Shown here piece after piece: positions 41,360-52,511 of a stretch of DNA of 64,000 nucleotides. Position numbers and translations under genes: made by a program. Below the pieces are notes generated by a model that worked only from the letters and a program-made list of their open reading frames with translations, ran no database searches and was not told where the DNA came from. This DNA is from Nemertoderma westbladi (lineage: Eukaryota > Xenacoelomorpha > Nemertodermatida > Nemertodermatidae): assembly GCA_032718475.1 (NCBI GenBank), contig JAUCBJ010007290.1:124001-188000 (forward strand). The letters run 5' to 3'. The first letter of the stretch is position 1; every line of letters begins with the position of its first letter.

Positions 41360-43032
41360 CAGCGATTGGAGTGGGTGTGTGACCATATTATTTTATTTGT
41401 TTTATTTTATATTTATGTACGCATTATTATGTAATTTATATTATTATGATCGTTCTATTTAATTTTATTTAGTAGAATAATATTTTAGACGATTATTCAG
41501 TAGAGTAGTGCAATATATTTCGTATTTTATTAATTAATTTAGTATAATATATTTAGTTAACGGCGAGATATAATTTCATTTTCTCTTTCCTTACTGTCCG
41601 TATCCTACTATAAATACGTGATTACAGTAAGATGAAATGTCAGTACTTATTAAAGTACAATCTATACCGCTCCTACTATACTTAGGTATTATTGGTAAAG
41701 TAGAGTATTAGGAATGCAAAGTTCAGATCCTCGTGTCTCGGCTAAACCAAGCTCTGGGTAGACCTTGGAAACGACTTGCCTCTTCTCACTGACATTGCTT
41801 CTTGCAATATTGCTCTCGTACCATATTTTAAATAATACATATAGTAGAAAGATGTCCATTTAACAGTAGCGCTGTCAAAGTAAATCTGTTACAATCTTTG
41901 ACCCATAAATCTGTTAAACCCTTTGACCATCTGAAATTCTAGTCGATTAAGATATCGCGGCACCCACCGATATACTTGATAGACAAAATTCTAGAATCAG
42001 TGGTTAACGTCCCCAGACATGTTCTGGAATAAATTGGTGCCCATCCTAATATTAACTATTTGTTAAATATTCACAACATTATTATAACAAATGTTGATAT
42101 AAAAATCTGTTAAACCCTTACATCGTCTAAAATTGTAGTCAATTAAGATATCGTAGTACTTACCGATACCCTTAAAAGATAAAATTTATGGAATCAAGGA
42201 TCAGCGTCCCCAGACATATTCTGGAATAAAACTGTCTATTTTAATATTAAATAATAAAATTCACAGGAATAAATTTTAAATTCATATCCTCTCATGAATT
42301 AAATAAATTGTCATTTTATACAATTTATTAACATTCCCAAAATTCCGTTAATTAATAGATCATGGGAGCGGAGATTCACCCTATGAGTATAGCAGTGTGA
42401 GAGAATCTCCAGCGTATAGCCAATAGCCGACAAAATTAATAAAAATCATATATAAAGGGAATATTAATAATCAAAGAGTCACTATTAAATAGCATCCCAG
42501 ATCTGTATGCATGAGAAATACCGTAATTCTACCGCTAGATTTGCATAATGTCACCATAGTAACAACCAAGCTAGAATTAGATGTGAGTTAGAGGAACAAT
42601 AGAAAGCTTACCCCATTGAATAGCATAAGAAATAAATAGCATACTGCTAGTATCCCAGGATACCCAATAATAACGTGGCATTCTGGAAGGCACTTGACTA
42701 ACGGACAAATGGCCCTAATTTGTACAAATTGTGGCAGGAATGTGGAATTTGTGTATTTATAGGTGAATGTTACTACTAAAGTGTGTTTACAGTAGCGAGC
42801 CGCAATTGTGAAAGTTATCCTACATCTGTATCAAGTACCTCCAGTATATTCGAGCCCTTGGGACGGACAGTAGAGTGATTCATGCTGGTTATTGTTGTCA
42901 TTGTGTGGCTACTACGTTGGCGAGGGGCACAGCGACAGCAGTACATCAGCGCTGAGGATCTCAGGGCTGAGGGGGATTGAAGGCGGCGACACCCTCTATT
43001 CGTTGTAATCTCAATAAACTCATATAGCAACT
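41360..43032 (+). other. spacer of relic E between integrase and downstream ORF
   Basis: AT-rich, mostly featureless. It contains an imperfect 195-bp tandem duplication (41908-42232) and a 32-codon frame at 42882-42980 encoding a hydrophobic segment (MLVIVVIVWLLRWRG) followed by a charged tail. The frame upstream of it also reads plausible protein for about 15 codons but is closed by a TGA at 42876. Confidence 0.5.
41908..42232. repeat. 195-bp imperfect tandem duplication
   Basis: Copies begin AAATCTGTTAAACCC at 41908 and 42103. Each reaches CCCCAGACAT(G/A)TTCTGGAAT about 130 bp later (42033 and 42232). Confidence 0.8.
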
Positions 43033-44079
43033 ATGACTGAGTTGATAGAAGATGATCTTGGTATCAGTGAGCGATATACTCTACCACTACAAGCGTTTGT
43101 TGATAGTTTGATAAGCGGCGACGCGAGTCAACACGCAATGGAAGGTGATGGTTGTTATATCGAACCGCCAATGTCAAAGGAACAGCTCAAGCGTGAATTA
43201 GACCATAGAAAATTCACCGCTCGCTATACCATCGTAATGGTATGTTTATGGACTTCTTAACTACTGGTCATCCTATTGATTTACACAATACTGACAATGT
43301 AGATACCGAAAGGGAGATAATTTGGTTTAAATATCACACCCAGCGGAGTCGGAATGACAAACTGAGAATCGAAAGTTCTATTCGAAACCGACTCGGAAGA
43401 GAAGATGTTGAAGAACCGGACAAGCATAGTGACTTTTACGAATACTTAGAGTTCCTGAGAGAAACTTATCTCAATGTAGATAGTCAACAAAATCTAGAAA
43501 CTCGATATCCGTAAGGTATACATCCTAATCCCATGATGGAACTTAAACGACTGTATTTTACTATGATGTATCTTACCACCGATCGACCACTACCTGTTGA
43601 CCGGATAGCTTCAAACAGATGGAGGAATATTGTAAAACTGGAGGAAGATATTGAACTTGGACATACATATTCGCTACAAGAGTTCTTAGACGAACGCTTT
43701 CAAAGACAAGCGGAGGAGAATCAGCTCGAGGAGAAACATATCAAAATGGACGAGAGAGAAGAAGCAGCTCAAATACTTATGACTGATCTCTATTCCAAAA
43801 CCATCATTCATCCTTTCGGAGATAAACTCTTTGCGACAGCACAACCTCAACCGGTTGATATCAACTTAAGATCTAGAGATCTTATCGCTGACGCTCCTAT
43901 GTTACAACGTCCGCCAATCGAAGCTGCTCGTGTTGACGGTATACTCGTTGAACCTCCGGACAATCGAGCGGATCTTGTCCGTCGTATGGTACACAAGGTT
44001 AACATACGCGCTAGACCTTTACAGATCTCATTTTACAGGATCAAAGATCACCCCTATTATGTCCATTTAACTCAATATT
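43033..44079 (+). pseudogene. N-terminal part of the downstream ORF (relic E)
   Basis: Starts with an ATG in MTELIEDDLGISERYT and runs in three frames (43033-43260, 43242-43514, 43533-44079), so at least two indels occurred. It encodes charged, helix-rich sequence (QRQAEENQLEEKHIKMDERE) without a known domain. It lies upstream of, and collinear with, the segment at 44588 that matches the element A protein, so it probably shows the part that element A has lost. Interrupted at 44080 by a non-LTR insertion. Confidence 0.7.
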
Positions 44080-44575
44080 CCGATCCGGTCCGATTTAGGT
44101 CCGATTATTTAGAGCAGCAGTAGTTCCAGTACTTCTCTACGGGAGTCCATGCTGGGCTCTAACTGCTGAGGACACCAAATCTCTGGATGGCACATTCACA
44201 AGAATGCTACGCCAGGTTCATTGTGTCAAGTACAATGCACACATCTCCAACCAGACACTATATAACATTGGAGGTGTCTCATTGGTTCCCCCAAGCTTGA
44301 CACTAGAACAAAATTGCCTCCGCTTTGCAGGACATTGCTTTCGCCGTGAGGACCAGCCAGTGCATAATCTTGTAATTTGGCAGCCTCATGGAGTGAATAA
44401 GCATGGTGGACAGCCCATGACTTTCTTGAGACGCATCTTAAAGGACACTGGCCTTAAAGATGTGGATGATCTAGCAAATGTCATGGGTGATAGGGAGTTG
44501 TGGCGGTGCAATTTTCTTGACAAGCCGGCACAGCATTCTTAAAAATGCAGCTGCAATGCAGCATGCCGATCCTAG
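44080..44575 (+). mobile_element. 5'-truncated copy of the element D family
   Basis: Begins with about 16 bp of unmatched sequence, then the ORF C-terminus (RAAVVPVLLYGSPCWAL onward) to the 3' end TGCCGATCCTAGTA. It is flanked by TAACTCAATATT at 44068-44079 and 44576-44587, a 12-bp target duplication. It splits the downstream ORF of relic E. Confidence 0.9.
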
Positions 44576-44587
44576 TAACTCAATATT

Positions 44588-45615
44588 ATATGGTGAAACC
44601 CGAAGATCCTACACATAGTTTAAGGTTTCTACCTTTGATAAATCCCCTTGATCTTGTTGAACTCAAACAACTACAAAAATACTTAAGATCAATTGGTTAA
44701 AGTAAACTCATTTAGAAACCTTATAATGTTTCAAGAATAGAAAATGACGTAATACCTCCATATAATCTCGATGGATTTATTAAAACTCGATTAGTCCATT
44801 GGAATCTAGATGTATTGTTTGAAGAAGAAAGAATACAAAGATATGGAGATGAAGCTACACATACTACGCATTATTTGAAATGCGATTTACCTAACGCCAG
44901 CGACCGTGTGACATTATGGCATCCAGTGGACATGAACATAGAAAAGGCCACCAAAGAGTGGAACGAAACTCTTAACGTTATCGAAATGTATGGAGTTGTT
45001 ACTTACGATAACGAAGGTAGTGTTCCTGTTGGAGAACTAGGAACTACGAGAATGATACATATACGAGGATTAGCTGGTTCTACCCATGTTTTTACTCGGG
45101 CTTGTTCCAACGCGATCGATTACTCTTTGGAGACTCTCACAGAGATACAAAAGAAACTTTGACATGGACAATTCGAACTCGCGCAACGTTATGTAACCAA
45201 TACCAAACGCAAACCGGTCATGGGTATAGATGGATCTATGCTACCCCAACCAATCCTCGAGATGCTGTTTGATGAGAGAATAGTTAAGATCAGTTCAGCC
45301 ATTTATGGAGATCTCCAAAATGACTTTAGAAATGTGGAGAATATCCCATATCCTTTCGTAGACACTCGATTGCACCATCGGCAGAAGGCCGAGGTTTCTT
45401 CCGAACTATGTATGCCAATACACCGAGCGGAATCAACAAAGTACAAAGGACCTCCATTGGACATCTGGCCTTCCAGGAATACGGATGGAATTTTAAAGTT
45501 GGGAATCCTGTCAGTTATCAACAAATATATGGCGACCATTATTCGCGATTATATTTTGACGGACCATTAACAGCACCTGGAGTTGATTATAGCTTTATGA
45601 GTGTTCCACTCCATC
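44588..45615 (+). pseudogene. middle part of the downstream ORF (relic E)
   Basis: Resumes after the non-LTR insert. From 44995 (VVTYDNEGSVPVGELGTT) it is collinear with the element A protein, through IHIRGLAGSTHVF, GSMLPQPILEM and YYSR/YSRLYFDGPLTAPG-type sequence. Stops occur at about 44,698 and 45,160, and a frameshift lies near 45,370. Cut at 45615 by BEL element F. Confidence 0.85.
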
Positions 45616-46063
45616 TGTCGTGGAATTGGTTCTATTCCATTGGGTTAGGGTAAAGGAAAGGAAAGTTTCTCCTTCAATCTGTTACTTGTTATAATATTTC
45701 CAGTTTAAACATACAATTAAAATCGAATACAGTCAGTGAACTGGTGAATCAAACCGTACCCGGTATTACAGTAATGCGGTAACAATACAGCAATATCACA
45801 GCTGCACAGTACTGCTGTACTACGGTATACGTTGTAGACATTGTTAACATACAGACAGGTACTAACACTATACCATAAACCAGTGACAACTGATCACAAC
45901 ATGACAACTAATTGTAGTACCGGTAAAACGGGTAAATCGCAACGCATACAGTATTTATATATAAAACTAAAAACCCAATATTCCCCTTTTGTACTGTACG
46001 CACTACATACAGTAATACAATTTGCGAGGGTGATAATTTATAAATTTAGCTTATTCTATAACA
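45616..46063 (-). repeat. 3' LTR of element F
   Basis: 448 bp, TG...CA in both orientations. It matches 49527-49974 at an offset of 3911. Confidence 0.95.
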
Positions 46064-46087
46064 CTCCCCCCGTAGACAAGAGTCTAC
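46064..46087 (-). promoter_or_regulatory. polypurine tract and hairpin of element F
   Basis: On the minus strand GTAGAC-TCTT-GTCTAC (46087-46072) is followed by GGGGGGAG (46071-46064) and the LTR start TGTTATAG. The layout matches the 3' end of element C. Confidence 0.75.
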
Positions 46088-46259
46088 ACCCAACGGTCCC
46101 CCTTTTGTGAATGTGAGTGGTGTGTGTATAAGCGGTACTGTTGTAATTCTACAGTATCTACTGTGAAACTATAGTATCTAAAACGTCATTAAGTACTGTC
46201 CGTAACCTAAAATTTTCTAAAAATTTGAATAAGTAAGTAAACACATAAATAAACACATT

Positions 46260-48383
46260 TTATTCTTGGATTTCTAGAGGAATGAGTTGACGCAATGATC
46301 GATTTAGAGATGTAGCGCCTTTCCCTCTAGGGGCGACTCGGATACGAGCAGATCGTATATGGCCATCCCGTGATACTATAAGTTTTTCTATCTGGCAAAG
46401 TTTCCACATGCAACGTGGCAAACTTTCAGAATGTAGGATGCAAATGTCACCTACTTTAGCAGTAAATTTACCACTATTCAAATTACGATGATGAGAACGT
46501 AATTCTTTGATGTATTCTGAACGCCATTGACACCAACACTCGTTTTTAATTATCTCTTGATATCGTGCTCGGTTTCTTAATTTAGTTTTAGAAGTAAGTG
46601 GTGTGGTTACACGTACAGACGCATCAACCAGCGTACAAAGACGTTTACCTACTAGGAAGTGACTTGGTGTCAATGGTGAGTGTAAGTCACTAGCGTCATC
46701 AGTGACGCATGTTAGAGGTCTACTATTTACTGCAGCTTCAATACCCAGTAAGGTGCTATGAAGCTCTTCAGCTGTCAATTTTGCGCGACCTAACACCTTT
46801 CGTAAAGAATGCTTCGTTACACCAACGAGGCGTTCTATGAAACCATATGCAGCCGGATTTTCCGGCAAATTTAATTCCCAGTCAATTTTTAATTTACCAA
46901 ATGTCTCGGTGACCAGGGAATTTCCGAGAAATATATTGTATGCTCTCAACTCCTTTATAGTCGCTCTAAAATTCGTCGCATTATCACTTAACATGCGTTG
47001 TGGGACGCCCCTTCTTGCTATGAAACGCTTAAAAGCGTTTAAAAACGATACGGCACTTAGAGAACTTACCAACTCTAAGTGTATCGCGCGAACCACGGCA
47101 CAGGTAAACAATGCCACCCATTGTTTTCCAGTTGCAGATATTGGGTCTAACGGGTTAGCTGTAACAACGAGAGGTCCCATGAAATCGACCCCTGTAATTT
47201 CGAAGGCATTTACTTGATCATCTAAACGAGTTGCAGGTAAGGGTGCAATAGGTGGTGCACAATATGGTGCGCCCTGTACCCTTTTACATGCTACACAAGG
47301 GGAGATTGTACTTTTGACTATTTGGCGACCGCGTGGGACCCAATATTTCTCACGCAATTCGACTAAAGTGTGTCGAACCCGTCCGTGCTCGACACGCTCA
47401 TGAGCTCGTGATATAATGAGCTTGGTTATGTGTGCGGTGGGTGGGAGCAGAACAGGATGTCGTGAACCCTGTGAAAGAGGTGCGTTCTGTAGGCGCCCCC
47501 CACAACGCAAAATGCCATGGTCATCGATAAAAACATTGAGTTGTTTTATAATAACCGGGCATTTTCCCTTTTGATCTCTCAGGAACGTAAAACAGTCTGA
47601 GAAATAGGTATGCTGTGTACATTTCACAACATCAATCTCGGCAAGATTTAGTTCTTTTGCTGTTAAATATGACAATTTATTTAAAGGTTGTTTTTCAACA
47701 GCAAGCATTAAATTGTTACGAAAACGGTATACCCATGCTACAGTTTCACATAATGAGTACATTGAACTAAAATCTGTGAAAGATACTATATTATTTAACC
47801 CATAAGTGGATTTGGACTTATCACCAATAATAAGCCGGACAGACTGGTCTGTCTGGCCCTTAATGACTGTACCTGGTGGGACGTTAATTTTGAACGCGTT
47901 TGTATTATTCACCTGGTTTAATAATATAGTATCAGTATTACAATCAACACTGGATGTAGTTTGGTCTATAATATTCTCAGACAGGCATTTTATTTCTTTT
48001 CGACATGCATCAGAAACTTTATTGATGTCGCTAATTATGTCAGGAGGCCACTGTTCCTCGCCCCCTTGCAAGAATTCGGGTCCATTAAACCAATGAACTG
48101 ATTCTTGCAATTCGACTGCAGATAAACCTCGTGTAGGGAGATCTGCCGGATTTATCTTTCCTGGACAATAACGCCAAGTTATATTAAGTGCCCTTTTTAT
48201 TTCGCGTATCTCATGAACGCGATTTTTAACGAATTGGTATTGTGTATTATTTTTATCTAACACCCAAAATAAGACATCCTTGGCATCACACCATATATAG
48301 ACATCGTCTATTTGTATTTTAATTGAACTATATACGAATTTAGTTAGACGAGAGGTTATTAGCCCCCCTAGCAATTCTAGGAT
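46260..48383 (-). CDS. RNase H end and integrase of element F
   Basis: About 707 codons, in the same frame as gag but separated from it by one TGA (48384-48386). There is no ATG at its start. It opens inside RNase H (ELLGGLITSRL, then YIWCDAKDVLFWVL and the BEL signature INPADLPTRG). The integrase follows: an HHCC domain (HERVEHGRVRHTL, CVACK), catalytic core GVDFMGPLVV (Asp), LSDNATNFRA (Asp), GFIERLVGV (Glu), and the C-terminal domain (LTPSHFLVGKRL, VGDICILHSE). The DDE residues are intact. It could be made only as a read-through Gag fusion or may simply be untranslated. Confidence 0.85.
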   Translation of the reverse strand: MLELLGGLITSRLTKFVYSSIKIQIDDVYIWCDAKDVLFWVLDKNNTQYQFVKNRVHEIREIKRALNITWRYCPGKINPADLPTRGLSAVELQESVHWFNGPEFLQGGEEQWPPDIISDINKVSDACRKEIKCLSENIIDQTTSSVDCNTDTILLNQVNNTNAFKINVPPGTVIKGQTDQSVRLIIGDKSKSTYGLNNIVSFTDFSSMYSLCETVAWVYRFRNNLMLAVEKQPLNKLSYLTAKELNLAEIDVVKCTQHTYFSDCFTFLRDQKGKCPVIIKQLNVFIDDHGILRCGGRLQNAPLSQGSRHPVLLPPTAHITKLIISRAHERVEHGRVRHTLVELREKYWVPRGRQIVKSTISPCVACKRVQGAPYCAPPIAPLPATRLDDQVNAFEITGVDFMGPLVVTANPLDPISATGKQWVALFTCAVVRAIHLELVSSLSAVSFLNAFKRFIARRGVPQRMLSDNATNFRATIKELRAYNIFLGNSLVTETFGKLKIDWELNLPENPAAYGFIERLVGVTKHSLRKVLGRAKLTAEELHSTLLGIEAAVNSRPLTCVTDDASDLHSPLTPSHFLVGKRLCTLVDASVRVTTPLTSKTKLRNRARYQEIIKNECWCQWRSEYIKELRSHHRNLNSGKFTAKVGDICILHSESLPRCMWKLCQIEKLIVSRDGHIRSARIRVAPRGKGATSLNRSLRQLIPLEIQE

Positions 48384-49223
48384 TCATAGTTTTATTGCGA
48401 GAGTTCTCGGAATACATGATACAATATCTGGAATAACCGTAAGCTGATATTGAGTTGGTTCAACACTTAGAGCTTTAAGTGCTCGGATGTGTGCGACGCA
48501 TGTGTCATGTATTTCACGTAACGGACAGCCTGATAACCTTGTAATCGACCTGAGTTGTTGGATATGGGCCGCAGCGATTTTCTTTTCATTTCCATAACGC
48601 TCCTTTAGCAGATCCATCGCTACAGAAAAGTTTGAACCGTCGACTGGCAGACCAGCCAACAATGTTTTTGCAGGACCTCGTACACTCTGTAATAACTGTT
48701 GGAATTTAAGAACGTCCGGCAATGCGGTGTCTTGAATTGCTGCTATGAAGGCTTCATACCAACCTCTGTAATTAAGAATGTTGCCATCAAAAACGGGAGG
48801 GGCTAGTCGAGGCAGGACTGTTTGTGCATATATACGGCTATCCATTAGTGATTGATTTGCAAAGGATGCATTTAGAACTTTATCTGCATTTAATGTGATA
48901 GACGCGTCCTCTGTAGTTCTATGCTCCTCGTGTCTGATAGATTCCTTAATGGCTACAATTGCGTTTTCAATTCTTACATTGTAGTCTTCGGTCTCATTTA
49001 CATCGTCATTTATTTTTGTGGCCGTATCTAGGAGTGCCCAATACTCTTCACTCATGGAGTTTAGACGTTGTAAATACCTTTCCAACATTGTCACGTCCAT
49101 ATGCTTTTTTACAGTCGAGGAATTGAAGTCAAGATCATTAATTTTTCTAGTTACCGCCGCCCTTACACCACCTCTCGATCTTGCAATTTTTAACAATTTT
49201 TCGGCTGTAGATGGTTCCGTCAT
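48384..49223 (-). CDS. gag of element F (C-terminally truncated)
   Basis: 279 aa from an ATG. The N-terminal half is charged and helical. The Pao-type Gag domain begins at PRLAPPVFDGNILNYRGWYEAF and continues through LLQSVRGPAKTLLAGLP and LLKERYGNEKKIAAAHI. It ends IPRTLAIKL and TGA at the internal deletion junction, so the usual downstream zinc knuckles and protease are missing. Confidence 0.85.
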   Translation of the reverse strand: MTEPSTAEKLLKIARSRGGVRAAVTRKINDLDFNSSTVKKHMDVTMLERYLQRLNSMSEEYWALLDTATKINDDVNETEDYNVRIENAIVAIKESIRHEEHRTTEDASITLNADKVLNASFANQSLMDSRIYAQTVLPRLAPPVFDGNILNYRGWYEAFIAAIQDTALPDVLKFQQLLQSVRGPAKTLLAGLPVDGSNFSVAMDLLKERYGNEKKIAAAHIQQLRSITRLSGCPLREIHDTCVAHIRALKALSVEPTQYQLTVIPDIVSCIPRTLAIKL

Positions 49224-49509
49224 TTCGGAAGTGTTTACCTGTTTACCAGTATGTCTGATCTACAAGGAAAGCTGATACCGGTAGCAGAATATCCGATTTA
49301 GGAATTCAGGTTGGCTCTGTGCTCCTTTATTGTAGCATTGAGAGCTGATATTGAAGATGAAGGCCTACCAGTACCGGTACGGCCTACCTTTTGCAAATGA
49401 CGCAGTCTACTGTCAGACTGTCGCTTCGCCGTCGATGTAGGCCTATCGGTAGTCTGACGGAGGTACAATTTCGACTTCAGAATTAGAGAGTTTCCCGATT
49501 TGACCCATT

Positions 49510-49526
49510 CCCCTTATCGGGCGCCA
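49510..49526 (-). promoter_or_regulatory. tRNA primer-binding site of element F
   Basis: Directly after the 5' LTR on the minus strand: TGGCGCCCGATAAGGGG. TGGCGCCCGA is the start of the well-known lysine-tRNA type primer site; the rest differs, so the exact tRNA is open. Confidence 0.75.
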
Positions 49527-49974
49527 TGTCATGGAATTGGTTCTATTCCATTGGGTTAGGGTAAAGGAAAGGAAAGTTTCTCCTTCAATCTGTTACTTGT
49601 TATAATATTTCCAGTTTAAACATACAATTAAAATCGAATACAGTCAGTGAACTGGTGAATCAAACCGTACCCGGTATTACAGTAATGCGGTAACAATACA
49701 GCAATATCACAGCTGCACAGTACTGCTGTACTACGGTATACGTTGTAGACATTGTTAACATACAGACAGGTACTAACACTATACCATAAACCAGTGACAA
49801 CTGATCACAACATGACAACTAATTGTAGTACCGGTAAAACGGGTAAATCGCAACGCATACAGTATTTATATATAAAACTAAAAACCCAATATTCCCCTTT
49901 TGTACTGTACGCACTACATACAGTAATACAATTTGCGAGGGTGATAATTTATAAATTTAGCTTATTCTATAACA

Positions 49975-50718
49975 CCATCCCTCATTAGCTATATATACCA
50001 TCTTTGAGAACGCTACACTTGCCGGTTGGTTAGCCGATGTGTGCAGTCGAATTATATGCGCTCATCCCTTAGTGCTTGGAACTTAACTTGCTAAGCTAGA
50101 TGAACACAATAAATTCATCCGATTTGAATGCTTTAGGCGCTTTCTGACTCCATTCCGTAATGTTGACAGTCAGTTTAAAGACCGCGCTTTGACCAAACTC
50201 AGGTTGAGAGATTCCGCCGCTGAGAAGTTGGATAGCGCTGGATTTGCCATTTTTAAGGCCATACGGATTTGCCTTACGTTTGTATACAGAATCTACATTC
50301 ATCTGTCATGCAAAGACCCTGAATCCCCACGGGATACTCTATTGTGGAAGTTCAAACGGTGGGTTCCCTTGAGAAAATGGCTACATCTATCGAAGCTATG
50401 CAAGTTGAAGAAGAACCAATTTGCTTGGAATCTGAAGAAATTCAACCTGCAAATCTTGGGAAGCTAATGCAGATCTCCATTGCGAATCACGTCACAGATA
50501 CTATCCAGGACGTGCATATGAAGGAGTTTATGCGTTTCACCCATACCTCTTTTCCTCCGTTGAACAAAAATCTTGCACTCCCAGTTACAAACTGATGAAA
50601 TGTGTTGGCGAGAGCATTTCAACCAAATACGTTCGCAAATATCTGAGAAATATCAACCCCAATAGCTTGGATTCTTATAACTTGATTAACTTTATCCGCC
50701 AAGATCCTGAATACGGTG
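49975..50718 (+). pseudogene. C-terminal part of the downstream ORF (relic E)
   Basis: Continues exactly where 45615 was cut (SLAIYTIFENATLAGWLADV). Compared with element A it has a stop at about 50,083, frameshifts, and a deletion near 50,452 that joins the EEIQPA region directly to the CESRHRYYPG region. That deletion removes all three Cys/His clusters. Homology ends at QDPEYG near 50,718. Confidence 0.85.
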
Positions 50719-51420
50719 AAAAAGTATATTTTTAAAAAGATTTGATGGTTTTGGCTATGGTCAGAGAATGATCCAACTCTGTAACTTGGCAATCGCTCAA
50801 ATCCATTCAGCTGAATGGCACAGTAGAGTAAACTAAAGTAAATTCCCTATACAATGTTCTGAAGGGGAGACTGACAGAGAGTAATCCAACAATAAAACAT
50901 TTTGCAATAATGTTAGCATTAATGTAGCCAACTCACTGTGTACTTAACAGTCATTCAGCTTACATTAGCAGAGTGAGATATTCCCATAGATTGCATTGGG
51001 AAGAGTAATTCAGCTGAGGCGATATTAGATTTCAAACTAAACCAACCAGTTAATGTTTGCTTTGACAGAGAGTGGTGGCCTATACAAACAGTATGGGTGT
51101 ACTGAGTATAATAATCTTGGCATCCTCATCGATTTATTACTAAGCCTTCTGTAGAAATGCATTACATAAGCCATTTTTCATCATGACACCAGCTGTTATT
51201 GGTGTTATTTTACCATTGCGCCTATGGCGTTTTTTCGTTTATGTCTATTTTTCGAGCCCACGGCTCATGGACGAAATAGCGGAACATACCAGGGACCTTA
51301 GAATCGCGGTATCAAGCCACTGTGAAAATTTCATCAAAATCGTTAGAGTAGTTTTGGCTGTAGATCAGTCAGCCAGCCAGTCAGTCAACAATTCTTACAG
51401 CAATGAACCTCTCGTTATAG
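50719..51420. other. ~700-bp insert in relic E
   Basis: Unrelated AT-rich sequence that replaces part of the ORF (the segment matching about 5790-6108 of element A). No ORF, LTR or clear terminal repeat was seen. Confidence 0.5.
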
Positions 51421-51588
51421 CCCTCCTAGTAAAGTGGCTCGCCCCAAAGAGAAAAGGATTCTGACCAGTCTCAAAAACTTCGTAAACGCCATTCACAAAA
51501 GAAGAACTGATAGTTAGAGTATTTTTTATATATTAGAAACTGTGATTTTTTATATTTTATAGGCTTAAATCCCATTTTCTGTGAGTGG
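51421..51588 (+). pseudogene. end of downstream ORF and 3' untranslated part (relic E)
   Basis: Matches the last 30 codons of the element A protein (basic tail, AKVARPKEK-like region) to a TGA at 51508-51510, then the 78-bp stretch preceding the 3' LTR. Confidence 0.85.
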
Positions 51589-52454
51589 TGTAAAAGCTTT
51601 AATGTAAGCTGTTAATAGCGGCCTACGAAAAATGGTGCATGCGCCACCTTTTTTCCTAGAATCCTTCTTCATTCTGGATTCATTCTGAAGTTCTGACGTT
51701 TCAGACTTTGCCCTAAAAACATCAGAGGCTAGAGTCATAAGAACGCAAATCTATTAACGTATTTCACGTATTTCATCACATCTCACCGCATATTTCATAC
51801 TGACTGATTTCACCGCACTGCTTTAATACTGTTTTATATTGTTGTTAATTGCTGTTTATATTAATGGATGTTATATTTGGAGAATACTGATAAATAATCG
51901 TAAACCCCTCAACTTTCTTAATTACTGATGTAAGCAGAAGGGTGTACCGGTAGCAATTGCGACTCAAATTATAGTGGTTTTTGTGTGAATTAAATGCTAT
52001 TTCATAATCCCTACGTATGTCAGTTGCAATCCTCCTTATATATGATCAAAATCAGTGACGGTCGGCAAATCAGTGTGCATTAGTGTGAAGTAGTGTGGAG
52101 GTTAATAAAGCATTCCTAAAGAATGCGCTATTTGCGATATACTATAGCCTCCAGTTGTGATTAGTGTAAGTAATAACTCTGCTTGATACTTAGAGCGCCA
52201 AGTCCCAAAGGAACTGTTAATATTTCCCCGAAAGTAAATATAGTTGTCAGAGATTATATAGTAGAGATCAATCGAATGATACAAAGTAGCCTACACTGCA
52301 ATAACTTTCTCTATAACCGAATCCAGTCTCCCACACAGTGGGTCATACGCCGCGCATAGACTGGTTTCAACTGATGTTAATTAGTAAGGGCAATAGTCGA
52401 TTTAAGGAGACACTTAAATTAGCAGGTTAAACTGTTGGTCTAAAAGCGCGAACA
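51589..52454 (+). repeat. 3' LTR of relic E
   Basis: 866 bp. It begins TGTAAAAGCTTT and ends GCGCGAACA as in element A. The second half matches the A and G LTRs (around CCTAAAGAATGCGC and AAAGGAACTGTTAATATT), while the first half is shorter and diverged. No 5' partner was found in the window. Confidence 0.85.
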
Positions 52455-52511
52455 GATACTTCACCATAAAGAGTGAGTGTACTAGGCCTACTTGTTTTTG
52501 TTGGCATTATT

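Larger units (their letters stand above)
45616..49974 (-). mobile_element. Element F: complete, internally deleted BEL/Pao element
   Basis: 4359 bp with 448-bp LTRs (45616-46063 and 49527-49974). One mismatch is seen between them (TGTCG versus TGTCA at the left edge). The 5-bp target duplication is CCATC (45611-45615 and 49975-49979). Transcription direction is minus: 5' LTR on the right, primer site 49526-49510, gag, the end of RNase H and integrase, then purine tract and 3' LTR. Protease, RT and most of RNase H are deleted, so it cannot move alone. Its LTRs and primer site differ from those of A, E and G. Near-identical LTRs indicate recent arrival. Confidence 0.95.

Noticed and set aside
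45616-49974. Element F as part of relic E
   Set aside because: It has its own LTRs, primer site, orientation and CCATC target duplication, and relic E resumes exactly across it.
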